64,000 nucleotides of DNA. Origin: Daucus carota subsp. sativus (taxonomy: Eukaryota; Streptophyta; Magnoliopsida; Apiales; Apiaceae). Positions 1 to 11,537 of this stretch are shown here, in pieces. How positions within the stretch are numbered: position 1 is the stretch's first letter; each line of letters opens with the position of its first letter. The notes under the pieces are model-generated. The model was not told the DNA's origin and did not search any database. It saw nothing but the letters and a program-made list of their open reading frames with translations. The stretch lies in the NCBI RefSeq assembly GCF_001625215.2, contig NC_030386.2, positions 35,715,296 to 35,779,295 on the forward strand, written 5' to 3'. A program made the position numbers and the translations under genes.

Positions 1-904
1 TGGTTTCTGAAATGGCAGTGTCGTTGTCTTTATACGAACTGAAGTTTGGCAGTTCTTGCTATTTTGAGATTTTTAGGACTGTCCTCGAAATATGATAACT
101 TCTCCTCTTTTAAGCTATCCAGTGCTTTATGCATATTGGACCAGTAACAGGAGTCTGTATACATGTAGCTGGTTGCTTTGAATTTGGCAGAGGGTGTTAC
201 TGCACTTATTTATGTAATCTTGTAGAGTCAAATCATGTCTTACTTTTGAAGTAGCTATTTTATGTGGCTGATTCTCCTTTAGATTATTTTATTTTATTTT
301 AAGAGTAGAAACTTTTTATGAGATGGAACATATATATTAATTTGTTAATGATTACAGAACTAACTATTTTGTCCTTTTAAACATGCACCATATTGTTCAT
401 TAAATTTGAATGTACAATGTATTAGAATGATAAAACAAATGTTTATTTATCAGGTATATGTCCATTATAGTAAACACATTTTCTGGCTGTGTACACTTTT
501 CACAATTATGGATGCGGTTACAATTGTATTTGGATATATGATATGCAGATATTTAAACTCGTATATCTGCTGCTTGTACTCAAGTGTCTGTTTTGAATCA
601 CTGATTTTGGATGTTGAAGATAGTAGTTATCCATTTGTCGGAAGCCAAAACTTGACACACTTATCTTCTAGTTTATTCCCTCACTGATACACAATCACCT
701 TTAGTTTGTGGGTATCTTATTATGGGGGGTTCTATTGGTTAATTTTTCATTTTACCATGGGCTAATCTGTTATGCGAATCACTTCCTTTTCTTTTAATAA
801 TGTTTTACAATATAAAAACAAGCTAGTTAGTGGTTTCTTTAAGTTTCAAATCGTTTTATATGTGTAAATTTTCTTTTCATTAAGTGTTTGTGTGATATTG
901 TTAG
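1..904 (+). other. Upstream intron or leader of the AIPP2-like gene
   Basis: No exon can be supported here. The stretch is T-rich and stop-rich, and it ends in an acceptor (TTGTTAG, 898-904) that leads into the first readable exon of the PHD-finger gene. AIPP2-like proteins normally have a short N-terminal segment before the Cys-rich piece encoded at 905 onward. That first exon was not found here and probably lies left of the window. The reading frame at 406-687 has no plant-protein character and is not called. Confidence 0.5.
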
Positions 905-3900
905 GTGACATCTCAACCCAATAAAGGAATTCACAGGCATACTTTGGATCAAAATATCAACGTGAAAGTGGACCCTGGGACATGTAATGTGTGTTTTGCT
1001 CCTTGTTCGTCTTGTTTGCATACCAACCGAACTCGTATGGAGCCCAAGAATGCTGAATATCTAGATGAGACCTCTAGAGAAAGTGCAATCAGTTATTCTG
1101 TAGATGATACAGTTGAAACTAAAAAGAGCAGAGGACGTAAGAGTTCACAGCATACTGCTAGTGAAGAAGGTAATATGATCACTATGAATTCCAATCTTGG
1201 TTTGTGCAGTGAAAATGCTGAAATGGAAACTGCTCTTGAACTTACTAATATATCTGGTTCATTTCAAGATACTGAAGTACCCAACAAGTTGTTATATGGT
1301 GGACCTGTTAAAGAGAAGCTTCACACTCCAAGTCCACCTAAAAAGGATTTAGATGATGGTAATTCCATGAGCAACCTTGTGGACATGAGAGGTCTAGAAG
1401 GTCATGATGACAACATTTCATGTGTCAGTGGCTCTGATGAAGCATCAAACATGTCTAATTCTAATAAAGAAATTACAGACACAAAAGCTTTAACATTTGC
1501 TGGTTCTCCTAGTAGTTTAGCTTCTGAAGATTACATTAAAGCTGGTCAATCCCAAGAAGCTTCATTTATGGATAAGCATAAATTAGAAGTTCAGAACAAA
1601 TCTAGCGGGGAGGTTTTATCTAGAGCTGTTTCTGGGCAGAAATCTGCTTTATATGCATCTTGTGATATCCAGGAAAACATAATTGGTCATGTTGGAGGGA
1701 ACTCTGAACCTTCGGCAATAGAATGTCTAAAGGTAGAAGCAGAGTATAACAGGGTTGAATTCCCGAGCAAACTTCTAATTTCTTTAGAAGAAAAGAAAGA
1801 AGTAGAGAAGGACAGCGAGTTGCTTGCATTGCCTGAAGCCAGGGAAACATCTATGCATTCTGATCCAGTGAATGAGAGTGATGAATCTGATATTTTGGAA
1901 CATGATGTAAGTATTGTTGCTTTCACTATTCGTTTTGATAGCATCGGTTGTTATTTCCATTCCATGATTGCCTCATCTTGGATATCATTACGAAAAGTAT
2001 TATTTTTTGAGGGTCTTTTTGTGCTCACTTACCTTTCTGATTGATTAGAAACTTCTAATCTCTTGTTCACATTGTTATATGTACTTCCAAAACAAGAACA
2101 TTTCAGTCCCATTTCCCCCTCTTTTACAACCTTTCTTCTAGCATATTCATTTGTAATATCAGTTTTCTGATTCTTGGATCTCTGTTACTACACTTAAAAT
2201 TATATATTCTGTCAATTTTTGTTGACCATTGTCTTGGATACTCTCCATTGAATATCTGGAAAATCAAAACTGAAAGCATGGATGGTATACTTAATTATCG
2301 TTCCATTCAAGTACAGTCAGCATTTAACAGTATTACGCGACCATAAAAGGCTTTGAGTCGAAAGTTCTTGTTCTAATGTTCTGTATATGTGTGTCTATGA
2401 ACTATTGAATATCAAATTTGTAGTACTATAAGATGCTGCTGCTCCCTAGAAACAGATGAATGTTTAAATACTTTTTATGTTGTAATTTTAATGAAGGCGT
2501 TGTTAATAGCTTGCTGCTGCTCACGATAATAGCTCTTCTCCTATTGAAATATTTAATATACAGTATAAGATTTGTTGAATACTGGGATTTCTGGATTAAT
2601 TAATTTGGTTTGCATTATAAATTTTTCAACCTGTACCTGCTCTACGCCGCCCACATCTAACCTCACAGTATTGTCGACTTGTTATGCAATTCCTCAGTGT
2701 TAATTGTTCTTTGTAATGTGAAGGGTTTTAGTCAAGTGATTGATACTTATTTAATCTATTGTCTGAGGAATAGATAAAAGTTTGTGATATATGTGGAGAT
2801 GCGGGTCGCGAAGAGTTACTTGCTGTATGTTGCAGCTGTAGTGAAGGTGCAGAGCACACGTAAGTCATTAAAGTAGTATCAAATGCATTTGTCTGGATAG
2901 ATTTTTTAAGATTCTTCAGGTTAGAACTATTTAGCATCATTCTTATTAAGTTCTAATGTTGCCAGTTATTGCATGAAAGAAATGATGACTAAACTTCCGG
3001 AAGGAGACTGGCTGTGTGAAGACTGCAAGTTCGAGAAAAGAGAAAGAGAGGAGAAAGCTAAATATAATTTAGTGGATGGAGATGGTGTTGCCCAAAAAAA
3101 TGCTGATCTTGGAAATCTAGATGGGTTACACACAGATGCGAACATTATTAAAGCTGAGAAGGAAAGTTTACATGGGAAAATTTATCGGAAAAGAAAAGCT
3201 GATGATACAGAAGTTTCTTCATCAGCAAAAAGACAAGTTTTTGAATCAACAATTAGATCTCCGAAGATCTCGAGTCCCAGAAGAGCTGATGTGCTTTCTC
3301 GTGATAGTTCATTTAAAAACTCAGATAGGGGAAAAGTGAAGCCTGCTTCTCAAATTCCTCCTGGTGTTCAGACTGGTAAGAGCATTCCAGAGGTTGCAAA
3401 TCCTTCTCTAGATGCACGACAAAGCACATCTCGAGGTAAGCTAAAACCAAACTAAGTTGCTTTGTGTGCTACGATGCATCGTTTTATACTCAGCATAGTA
3501 CTAATTTAAGCCCTTGATCTCCTAGGCACTTTTTTGAGGTCCAAATCATTCAGTTCAGCAAGTGCAAAACAAAAAGTTAAGCACATAGATGAAGTAGTTC
3601 CTCAAAAGCATAAATCTAACAGAGATAATGCCTCCCTTGGCACAAAGGGAGGGGGCAGCAGGACTATGGGCAAATCTATGTCATTCCATGCTTTTAACTC
3701 GGGTGGTTCGAATTCAACTGACTTGAAAGCTAAAATGTTCTCTCCAAAGTATTCTCATGGTCAGGATATAAAAGGACAGAATACTAAAGAGCGGAGCTTG
3801 GTTGAGAGAAAAAATTCACTGAGATTAGAACGTCCTCTGGTCAATTCGGTAGTAACCACTTCTACTACCTTATCTCCTGAGGTTGATAGAAACCTACCTG

Positions 3901-6900
3901 TTCGTGATAAAACTGGTCCATTTTGTTCGACAAGTAACAATCGTGATGTGAAGTCCGCTCAGTCTGACAATAAATTGATACAAGTGTCCAGACCAGTTAA
4001 TAAAGCTATCAGTAACGGTTCAGATGTACCTGTTCTTTCAGGTATAATATTATGCTGTATTTGTATTCTTTTGAGCAATATACATTATACATGTTTAAAG
4101 GTGAATAATTCGTGCGTTTATATGTTAATATGCACACAAAATTTTATCTTCAAATTAAGCATCATTTCATTTCCCTTGTTTATTCTGTGAACTGGTTTAG
4201 GTGAAGGTACAAAGCAGTTGTCTGCCAGCAGAAACGACAATGATGAAGGGAAGACTGTAAATGCTAAAACGAAGGTTGATTGCTCTTCAACTTCTCTTAG
4301 CATTGAAGGGCCAATTAGCAAATCTAGTGAAAGTTTACCAGATGGGTTAAATAAGACCCGAGTATCGACAAATATGGTTGAGAGTGCCAGGGGAAATTCT
4401 AATACTCAATTGAAGCATAGTACAGCTGGTGAAAAATTTACTCTGTGTCAGAAATGCAAAGAAGTTGGCCACTCTGCAGAGTTCTGCACCATTGACAGCC
4501 CAGAGAAGTCACTTGTTCCAGATCTTCATACTTCAAGAAGTTCGAAGGATCTGATCCACAAAGATAACAAGTTGAAAGCTGCTATTGAAGCTGCATTGCT
4601 TAAAAAGCCTGGATTATACAGAAAGAAGAGAACTACAGACCACTTTGATGAGTTAACTGTGTCTGGCATTAATAGTGAAGTATGTTCTCAAGATCAGCAA
4701 ACTAACACCCGTATCCTAAGAAAATCGGTGTCCGGAGACGAGGTTAGTATGGAGGCAGCAAGTGCATGGAACACCAATACAGAGTTTGTAAAGCAGGCAA
4801 CTGGTGCGGATGTGAAGCAATTAACAAACTCAGCTGAAGCAGTTACAGCCTTGTTACATTGGCCTCTTCCCCCTGCCACAGTCAAGTCTGTTATGGACTT
4901 GCCAAGTAATTCTCATATGTCAATTTCTGACCTTCCGATCACGTTAGCCATCCCGAAGCATGAATACATTTGGCAGTATGTTTTTCTTGTCCGTTTATAT
5001 TTGTGCGCCAAACTCCATTTATTTTTTGTAGTAACGACCTTGTCTCTTCATATAGCTTAGGCTCTAAAGCTATCTTTTTGTTGTGCAGAGGGTGTTTTGA
5101 GGTATGTAGAAGTGGAAAACAGCCAGGCTGTTATGATGGATTTCAAGCCCATTTGTCAGCCGGCGCATCACTAAAAGTTCTTGAAACAATAAACAAGTTT
5201 CCAAGCACAGTTGTTTTGAATGAATTACCTCGTCACAGTGTGTGGCCGATACAGTTTGAGGAAAATGGAGTTAAGGAGGAACACATTGCCCTATATTTTT
5301 TTGCTAGAGATCATGAAAGGTACTTTTCTTGTTTCCCCTTTAACCCTTTTTGTAAGTAATTCTGCTCCCATATCCAGATGAAAGTGATTTCATATTACCT
5401 GTTGGTGATAATTTTTATGTTGCTCATAACCCAGCTACGAGAAAAGCTACAAGTCGATTCTGGAGAGTATGATCAGGAATGACCTTGCTCTGAAAGGGAA
5501 CATTGATGGTGTTGAAATTTTGATATTTCCATCTAATCAGCTTCCGGTGAAATACCAGCGTAAGATATTGAATTCTTATGTCATATTAGATGTGAATGAC
5601 AGTAAACTACCCGGTCAATAAATTGTCTTGTAGAAGCTCCTGTGAATCAGATCTTTTTGTATGACTTAAGGTTGTGTGTTCTAATTGCTTCTTAATACTA
5701 GCTCATGATTGTGTTCGTCACTGATGGCAGGTCTGGCAATAGGGCAACATTTTTCCTAAATAAACATAAGTTTGGAATTATTTTTCCTAAAAGAACATTA
5801 ATTTGGAACTTTTTACACATGCAAGTCTGTATTTCATCTGCGGAGTTTTTTGTTTTGAGAATATAGAAAGGGACGTAATAAAGCTGATACTTTAGTGGTA
5901 AATGCCAGCTTCTTAAGGTGTTTAGCTGAGCTTGTGCCTGTTTCTTAACTTGAAACTAAACAAAAAATCATGTTAGTTTCTTATTTAGGCTATATGCGGC
6001 AGGGGGAACAATATAATGATCGTAGCTTCTGTGACATGTAGAAGCTTGAGCAGATAGAAATAAGTTATTTTTGTTTCGAGGCTTCGATGACTCATTTAGT
6101 AAGAGCTTAAATTTGTTTAAGAATTGCAGGGGGGGCCTTTTTGTTTACAACACCTCACAGGACTAAACCTTGGAGGGGGTTTCATACGTTCTACACGTCA
6201 TAAGAAGGGATTTGATGCATGATAATGGGTCAAAATCCCAATGAAAGTATTTGGGAGTAATATAGAAGGCTTTGTAAGCTCAATACTTGAAATTTTCTGG
6301 AAGTAGTTTATTTTTTTGTATTATTATATATAGCTGATTATTATATGTTTAGGAATAGATTATGATATTATATAACTAGGAAATATGTTAATTATATATA
6401 CAAAATGATTTGCTGTAATAAAGGCAGATTTTATGACTGAACTAATATATTGAGTTGTATGCTAAATATCTCTTGCAAGAGATTTCTACTAAACCCTAAC
6501 CTGCCACCCTCCTACATCAGGTTTCTTCGTCTCAACTCTTTGCTTTGCTACTTGTCCTACTTCAGATATACTATTGTTTGTGTTATTGGAAGTGTTGTAA
6601 TTTCTACCTCCAAATTTCGGACGAAGCGGATGTGGACAAAATTATCTTTTGAATACCTTGAAATATGCACACATCTCATACAGAAAACATAACACATCTA
6701 TTAAGGGCCTTCTTTTTCATCTGAAACAACTCAAAGTCCCCATTAGCTGTGTTGCTTGTCCTCTTCTCTCTAAATTATTAGTGTCCTCAAAATATGTAAC
6801 ACATTGAAAACGCTCTTTCAAGAAGATTCAAAGTTTGTAATAGTTATAATTGGTAAATATCTTTTAATTAGTTTATATATTATGAGAGGAGTCACTTAAC

Positions 6901-9092
6901 TTGGGAATTGAGTAATTAATGGTGCACAGGGAATTGTTGATCAGCTGAATGCAAAATCATAAAAATTGAAAAGCTACGAATAGAATAAAATTATATCGAG
7001 TTTATAATTGTTGATTTACTGTAATATAGTATATCTTCCATTTGTTTGTGTAGATTTATTGTAAGCATCTCTTTTTGCAGGTTGGAATGCAATGTTCTTT
7101 TTCTGGGGTGTACTTAAAGGAAAGAGAAACAGTTGCTTGCAAAAAGTGCCTGTTTCCCCAAAGAAAACAGCTGGTTCCCGAGACACGGGCACAGCTAATA
7201 TGTCTTCTTCACTTGTTCCAGTAGACAAAGATTCGCCTACATTTAAGAAAGCTGGTAAGACGATATCTGATGTCCATCCAATGATAGATCTGCAGTGTTC
7301 ACCATTAACGAAAAAGAATAATGGGAATATTGATGGTAAATCAGTATCCCATTCCCAACAAAGTGATTGTGTAAATGCTACAAAGGAACAGCAAGGGTGC
7401 AGACTTGACTGCAATTCAGTACCTACTGACGAAATCAAACCTCCAGAATCATGGGAAGATACTGGATCCAGAACAAATTCGCTGGTAATTATACTTTTTT
7501 AAGCTGGCTTACTTTGGCAAAGTACAACCTCTTGCCTGTTCTTTATGTAAAACAGTCTGTTATCTTTGTCATAAAAATGAAGACCCAAGATGCATAAAGT
7601 GTGCTCATTCACATCTAAACTTTTTTATCTACTCCCAACTGATATATGAGTTGTACCACACTCTTGTACATTCCACTTGTGAAGTTGTGATAGTCCAGCA
7701 CTCTCTGTGGTGCAGTACTTGCGGTAGTCCATTCTCTGTCTTGGGTAATATAAGCTCAGTCAGCTTTAATTGTGGTGGACAATAGTTATTTTTGCCCATG
7801 TGGCGATATTCATAATGTTGTTCTGTGGCTGTTGAACTTTGTAACCGTCTTGTGCTTTATATGGACGTTAGAACATATCATTGAGACGTCTGTAATTATT
7901 CTACTTTGACTTTTTTGTTGATTATTTGCATATAATAAATATGTATAACCTCTTAGGCATGATCTGTAGCTTTGTGCTAAATTGTGGTGTTCAATTGAAT
8001 TCTTTTTACTTCCTGTAGGAGAGACAGGTTGATAAGGACTCCGCAATCAAAGTTGCCAGAAGTGCTTGCGACTCTAACTCTTCTGATGATAAGGAGACAG
8101 GTCACTTGAGTACTCCATATGATCTGCATCATTTGCCTCAGATTAACAGTAAAGTTGCAGCTGGCGAGCAAGATCCTGCTTCCTCACGAATCTTAGGGGA
8201 GGTAGATAATGAAGAGAAACTGAGAATGGGGAATTCTGGTACTGAAGGATTTTTTGAAGCGGAAACTGTTGCGGAGAAGGTGACTCCGAAACTTCCAAGT
8301 CACAAGGAACCTTACAGCCGGCCTTCAACTTGCACAAAGCAATTAAATATTGATTCTCTAGTGTCAAAATCAGAAGCCAGTATTTTTGGCTCAAGTCAAG
8401 CTCTACATGTGAATGACAGAGACAGCATATTTGATACTGGAGGAATTGTGAATAAAAAACCAAGATTGGACTACAATGATCTGTATGACCTGAATGATCA
8501 CACAAGTTCTTCAAGAGATAGTTTATTGATGCAAGATTCAGTGACCAGTTTTCCAGTGTTGAAGAAACATGAGGAAGGTTCTGATGAGACGTCGGTCAGG
8601 ACTCTAGAAAATGCTGAGAGGTATTTTTTTCCTGTAGATCCTTATCATGCGCAGCATCTTGGGTTGGGTGATAGTTCTGTTCTTCAAAAGAGGCGATTGT
8701 CAGAGAATGTGGAGGAATTTTTTCAAGATAAGATACCAAATCTTGAGCTCGCTTTAGGGGCTGAAATGAAGCTGCCTGTAAAACAAAGCCTCCCACATTT
8801 TTTAGCTTCAGAAATAGAGAAGAATAACCAGAGTCAGCCTCCCGGTAAGTTGCCTGTGAAACAAAGCTTCCCCCATTTTTTAGCAGCACAAATAGAGAAG
8901 AATAGCCAGGATCAGCCTCCTGGAAGGACATTTACCACAGCAGAGGAGGATGCTTCTGCAGCCCTCTCGCTTTCGCTAGCTTTTCCCTTTACAGATAAGG
9001 CGCAGGCGGGTCGGCCAGTTGAAACGAAAGAGCTGCTCCCTACAGAAAGGCAGCATGAGGTTAACTTTCTTAAAGGGTTTTTGGACAAGTAG
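905..9092 (+). CDS. AIPP2: AIPP2/PAIPP2-like PHD-finger protein, 5' partial, nine exons in window
   Basis: Exons 905-1906, 2774-2859, 2966-3435, 3526-4041, 4201-4975, 5089-5319, 5435-5559, 7081-7484 and 8019-9092; all phases close, giving 1560 residues plus stop. Order seen: a Cys cluster (CNVCFAPCSSC) near the start; a C4HC3 PHD finger split by intron 2 (CDICGDAGREELLAVC, then HTYC, WLCEDC); a serine/lysine-rich spacer; a CCHC-type knuckle (CQKCKEVGHSAEFC, about 4447-4488); a SPOC-like region across exons 5-8 (from YIWQGCFEV to YQRWNAMFFFWGVL); and an acidic tail with ALSLSLAFPF. In Arabidopsis, AIPP2 and PAIPP2 are nuclear PHD proteins that work with BAH and CPL partners in histone-reading gene repression and in transcript processing; that role is inferred here. 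The start codon is missing. The two long introns (867 and 1521 bp) hold nothing recognised. Confidence 0.85.
8769..8924 (+). repeat. In-frame 78-bp tandem duplication in the last exon of the PHD gene
   Basis: Two adjacent 26-codon units, 8769-8846 and 8847-8924, both read K-L-P-V-K-Q-S-[LF]-P-H-F-L-A and end in Q-P-P-G. They differ at five residues, so the duplication is not brand new. It lies between the SPOC-like region and the C-terminal leucine/serine motif. Confidence 0.85.
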
Positions 9093-9889
9093 ATACAACG
9101 TTGGGATCACTGTATGTGGATGTGGTAGTGTTATACTACATCATGTATAATGATATACACCGTGGGTTGTATGTGAAACCCCAGTCCCTGATGTTCATAA
9201 GCCACATATTGTCTTTCATGTGATCTTTTGGTTTGCAAATGGATAGATAAAGATGTTTGTATATATAGACAGAGAGCAGTATAGCTTTGAGTTGGAAGAG
9301 GAAATTTTGGATGATGGTCAATAACCAAGATAGGTTTTATTTCTTGGACCATTTTATATGTTACAAGGTTAGTTAATAAGCTATAGTATGTGTGCTAGGA
9401 CCAAATTTTTTAGAACATTTTTTTTCTTGTTAGTTATAAGCGCAAGCAAATAATTATAAATGACTCCCTATGATCAATGTTTAGTTTTTATGGTAATCCG
9501 TTATTTTGTAGGGAACTGTATAGTGTAGGATTGTATATGATCATTAGACAATCCTTAAGCACTGGGTTTCACTATTTGGACTAGTAAAATTGGTTGTTAC
9601 TTTCTCTGTTTAGCTATTTGGAGTAGTGAGATGAATTGGTGCTCAGACATGCTTGTTCAAACATCCTTCGAACCATATTGTACATGTATTCTATTTTAAC
9701 ACACGCATAAACTTAGATAATATGTTTTCTCCTTGGACGTATTTTTAGTGCTAAACATAGTGTTTTTTCCTTGAGATGTATGTTATTCATAGAGCACACT
9801 GGAATTTTAAATGTGTTTGAGTTATTTTCCCATTCAATTTCAATTTTATATTTAATTCAAAATATTTAAACTGCATGATTGATGGTTAT
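9093..9889. other. 3' UTR and AT-rich intergenic DNA
   Basis: Follows the stop of the PHD-finger gene. The first few hundred bases are probably 3' UTR. Short frames at 9131-9352 on the minus strand show no family features. Nothing else recognised. Confidence 0.5.
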
Positions 9890-10160
9890 ATTGGGGTTGT
9901 TTGGGTTAGTTTAAAAGAAATTGCTTCTTGTTTAAAATAAAGAAGTGGGTTATAAGTGAGAATTAAATTAAAAATAATTTGTTTGGGAAAGAAATAGAGG
10001 GTTATAAGTGAGAAGTAAATTAAAAATAACTTGTTTGGGAAAGAAGTAGAGCTAGCATTCTAAACTTATAATAAGTGCTTGTGACTTCTTATACAAACGG
10101 CTCAATAAAAATATAAGTCGACTTCTTATTAAAAAAAACTGGAAGTGCTCTCCCCGAAGC
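9890..10160. mobile_element. hAT-like MITE, family shared with about 58120-58440
   Basis: Begins GGGGTTGTTTGGGTTAG and holds an internal direct repeat (unit about 65 bp with TTATAAGTGAGAA and TTTGTTTGGGAAAGAA, about 9949-10046). Its motifs (AAGTGAGAAGTAAAT, GGAAAGAAGTAGA, ACAAACGG) recur in inverse orientation around 58200-58430, so this is a dispersed element. Its ends are not exactly fixed. Confidence 0.5.
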
Positions 10161-10200
10161 ATGCACATTATCTTCTTTAGGATGATAGTCATTTTATGTA

Positions 10201-10451
10201 CTCCCTCTGTCCCATTTAATTGTATACGTTTCTTTTCAACTGCTCGACACGCATTTCAATGCTCTTATAAAATATAGTTCCGTAACTTATTTTTGAGATT
10301 TTCTTTTTCTGAATAAAAATATAACATCCAAACTTTAATTCAGAAAAAGAAAATTTTAAAAATAAATTACACAACTACACTTTACAAAAGCATTAAAGTC
10401 CGTGCCGCGTCCCCATCCCCCAATGTATACAACTCAGGGGGACGGAGGGAG
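10201..10451. mobile_element. Stowaway-type (Tc1/Mariner) MITE, 251 bp
   Basis: Terminal inverted repeats CTCCCTCTGTCCC (left) and its near-complement GGGACGGAGGGAG (right), flanked on both sides by the TA target duplication (10199-10200 and 10452-10453). The interior is AT-rich and partly self-complementary. These are the classic hallmarks of plant Stowaway elements. Confidence 0.9.
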
Positions 10452-10453
10452 TA

Positions 10454-11478
10454 GCTTTTAGTATTTAAAGACTTCAAATTACTTTTACTAATAATTCAGG
10501 TCCCTACCTATGGAAAACAAAGCACCCCACAGCATCAACGATGATAAATAAGAATGAATAACAAGAACAACAGGCTTGAGGGCTATGTAACAAATATGTA
10601 TGATGGTAAAATATAAAGTTTTTCCGGTAGCCAATTAGTTTCGAGATCAAGGTCATGAAAATTAGAATCCCTCATCGATTTAGTTTTTTCTATTAAATAT
10701 ATTTTATATTTATGTGCTATTTTTAGATATTGATTTAAAATGTAACATAGCTCCAAAAAAAATCATTTATGCTTAAGCTAGCGGTTTCAAGGAAACAACT
10801 GTTAAAGTTTAACATCTAGTTCTTTTTGGGGCGGACTATTCGAGGTGGTACGTCAGAGTTTATTCATCTTTTGCGACTCAAATTTACAATTCTATCCTTT
10901 ATTATACTTGTGTACGAATTTTAAAGCAAGTTTTTTTTACATGACTTTTGATGTCACTGTATTAATTTTTTATTGCACAATAATTTACAATGATGTACAT
11001 AACAATTATTAAAATTTAATTTGTGTTAAAAATAATAATTGTAAGAACATATTAAAATTTTTATTTTATTAAAACTATTTCCTTAACATATACTAATATA
11101 TTTAAATATGCAAAACCAAATGTACATTCTAAATGTATAATCCTATGATATTTACATGCCATAACTTTATTCATAAACAGTTTAAACTTCACAAATCACA
11201 ACTAATTAGGAGTTGAGACAATACTTAGTATATTCAAGTATATTACAATAATATATATCATCTATATAATTATCATATATTAATTTACTTTTCATCTATA
11301 TTCGTTGGAGTCTAATATAATATGAGTATATGTTAGCAGAAAATATTTACTTCGGTATATTATTTTTTTCTTTTTAATTCTTTAATTTAAAATAAATTAA
11401 CTTTTTCTGCAGGGGCATATATGGAATAGAAATGTTCAATGTTCATAGTATATACAAATAATCACCCACCGAAACTAA
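10454..11478. other. Very AT-rich intergenic and promoter region
   Basis: No coding potential on either strand. It serves as the upstream region of the chloroplast-protein gene. No repeat boundary found. Confidence 0.5.
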
Positions 11479-11485
11479 TATAAAA
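11479..11485 (+). promoter_or_regulatory. Probable TATA box
   Basis: TATAAAA 53 bp ahead of the ATG at 11538, which would give a 5' leader of roughly 20-30 nt. Positional inference only. Confidence 0.4.
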
Positions 11486-11537
11486 CACAAGCTCTTTGAT
11501 AAACTGTGTTCTAAGTGCAGTTGCAGATCTTTTCGAG

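Noticed and set aside
406..687. Open frame before the PHD-finger gene
   Set aside because: Cys/Tyr/Ile-rich composition typical of random AT-rich DNA, no splice support, no family features.
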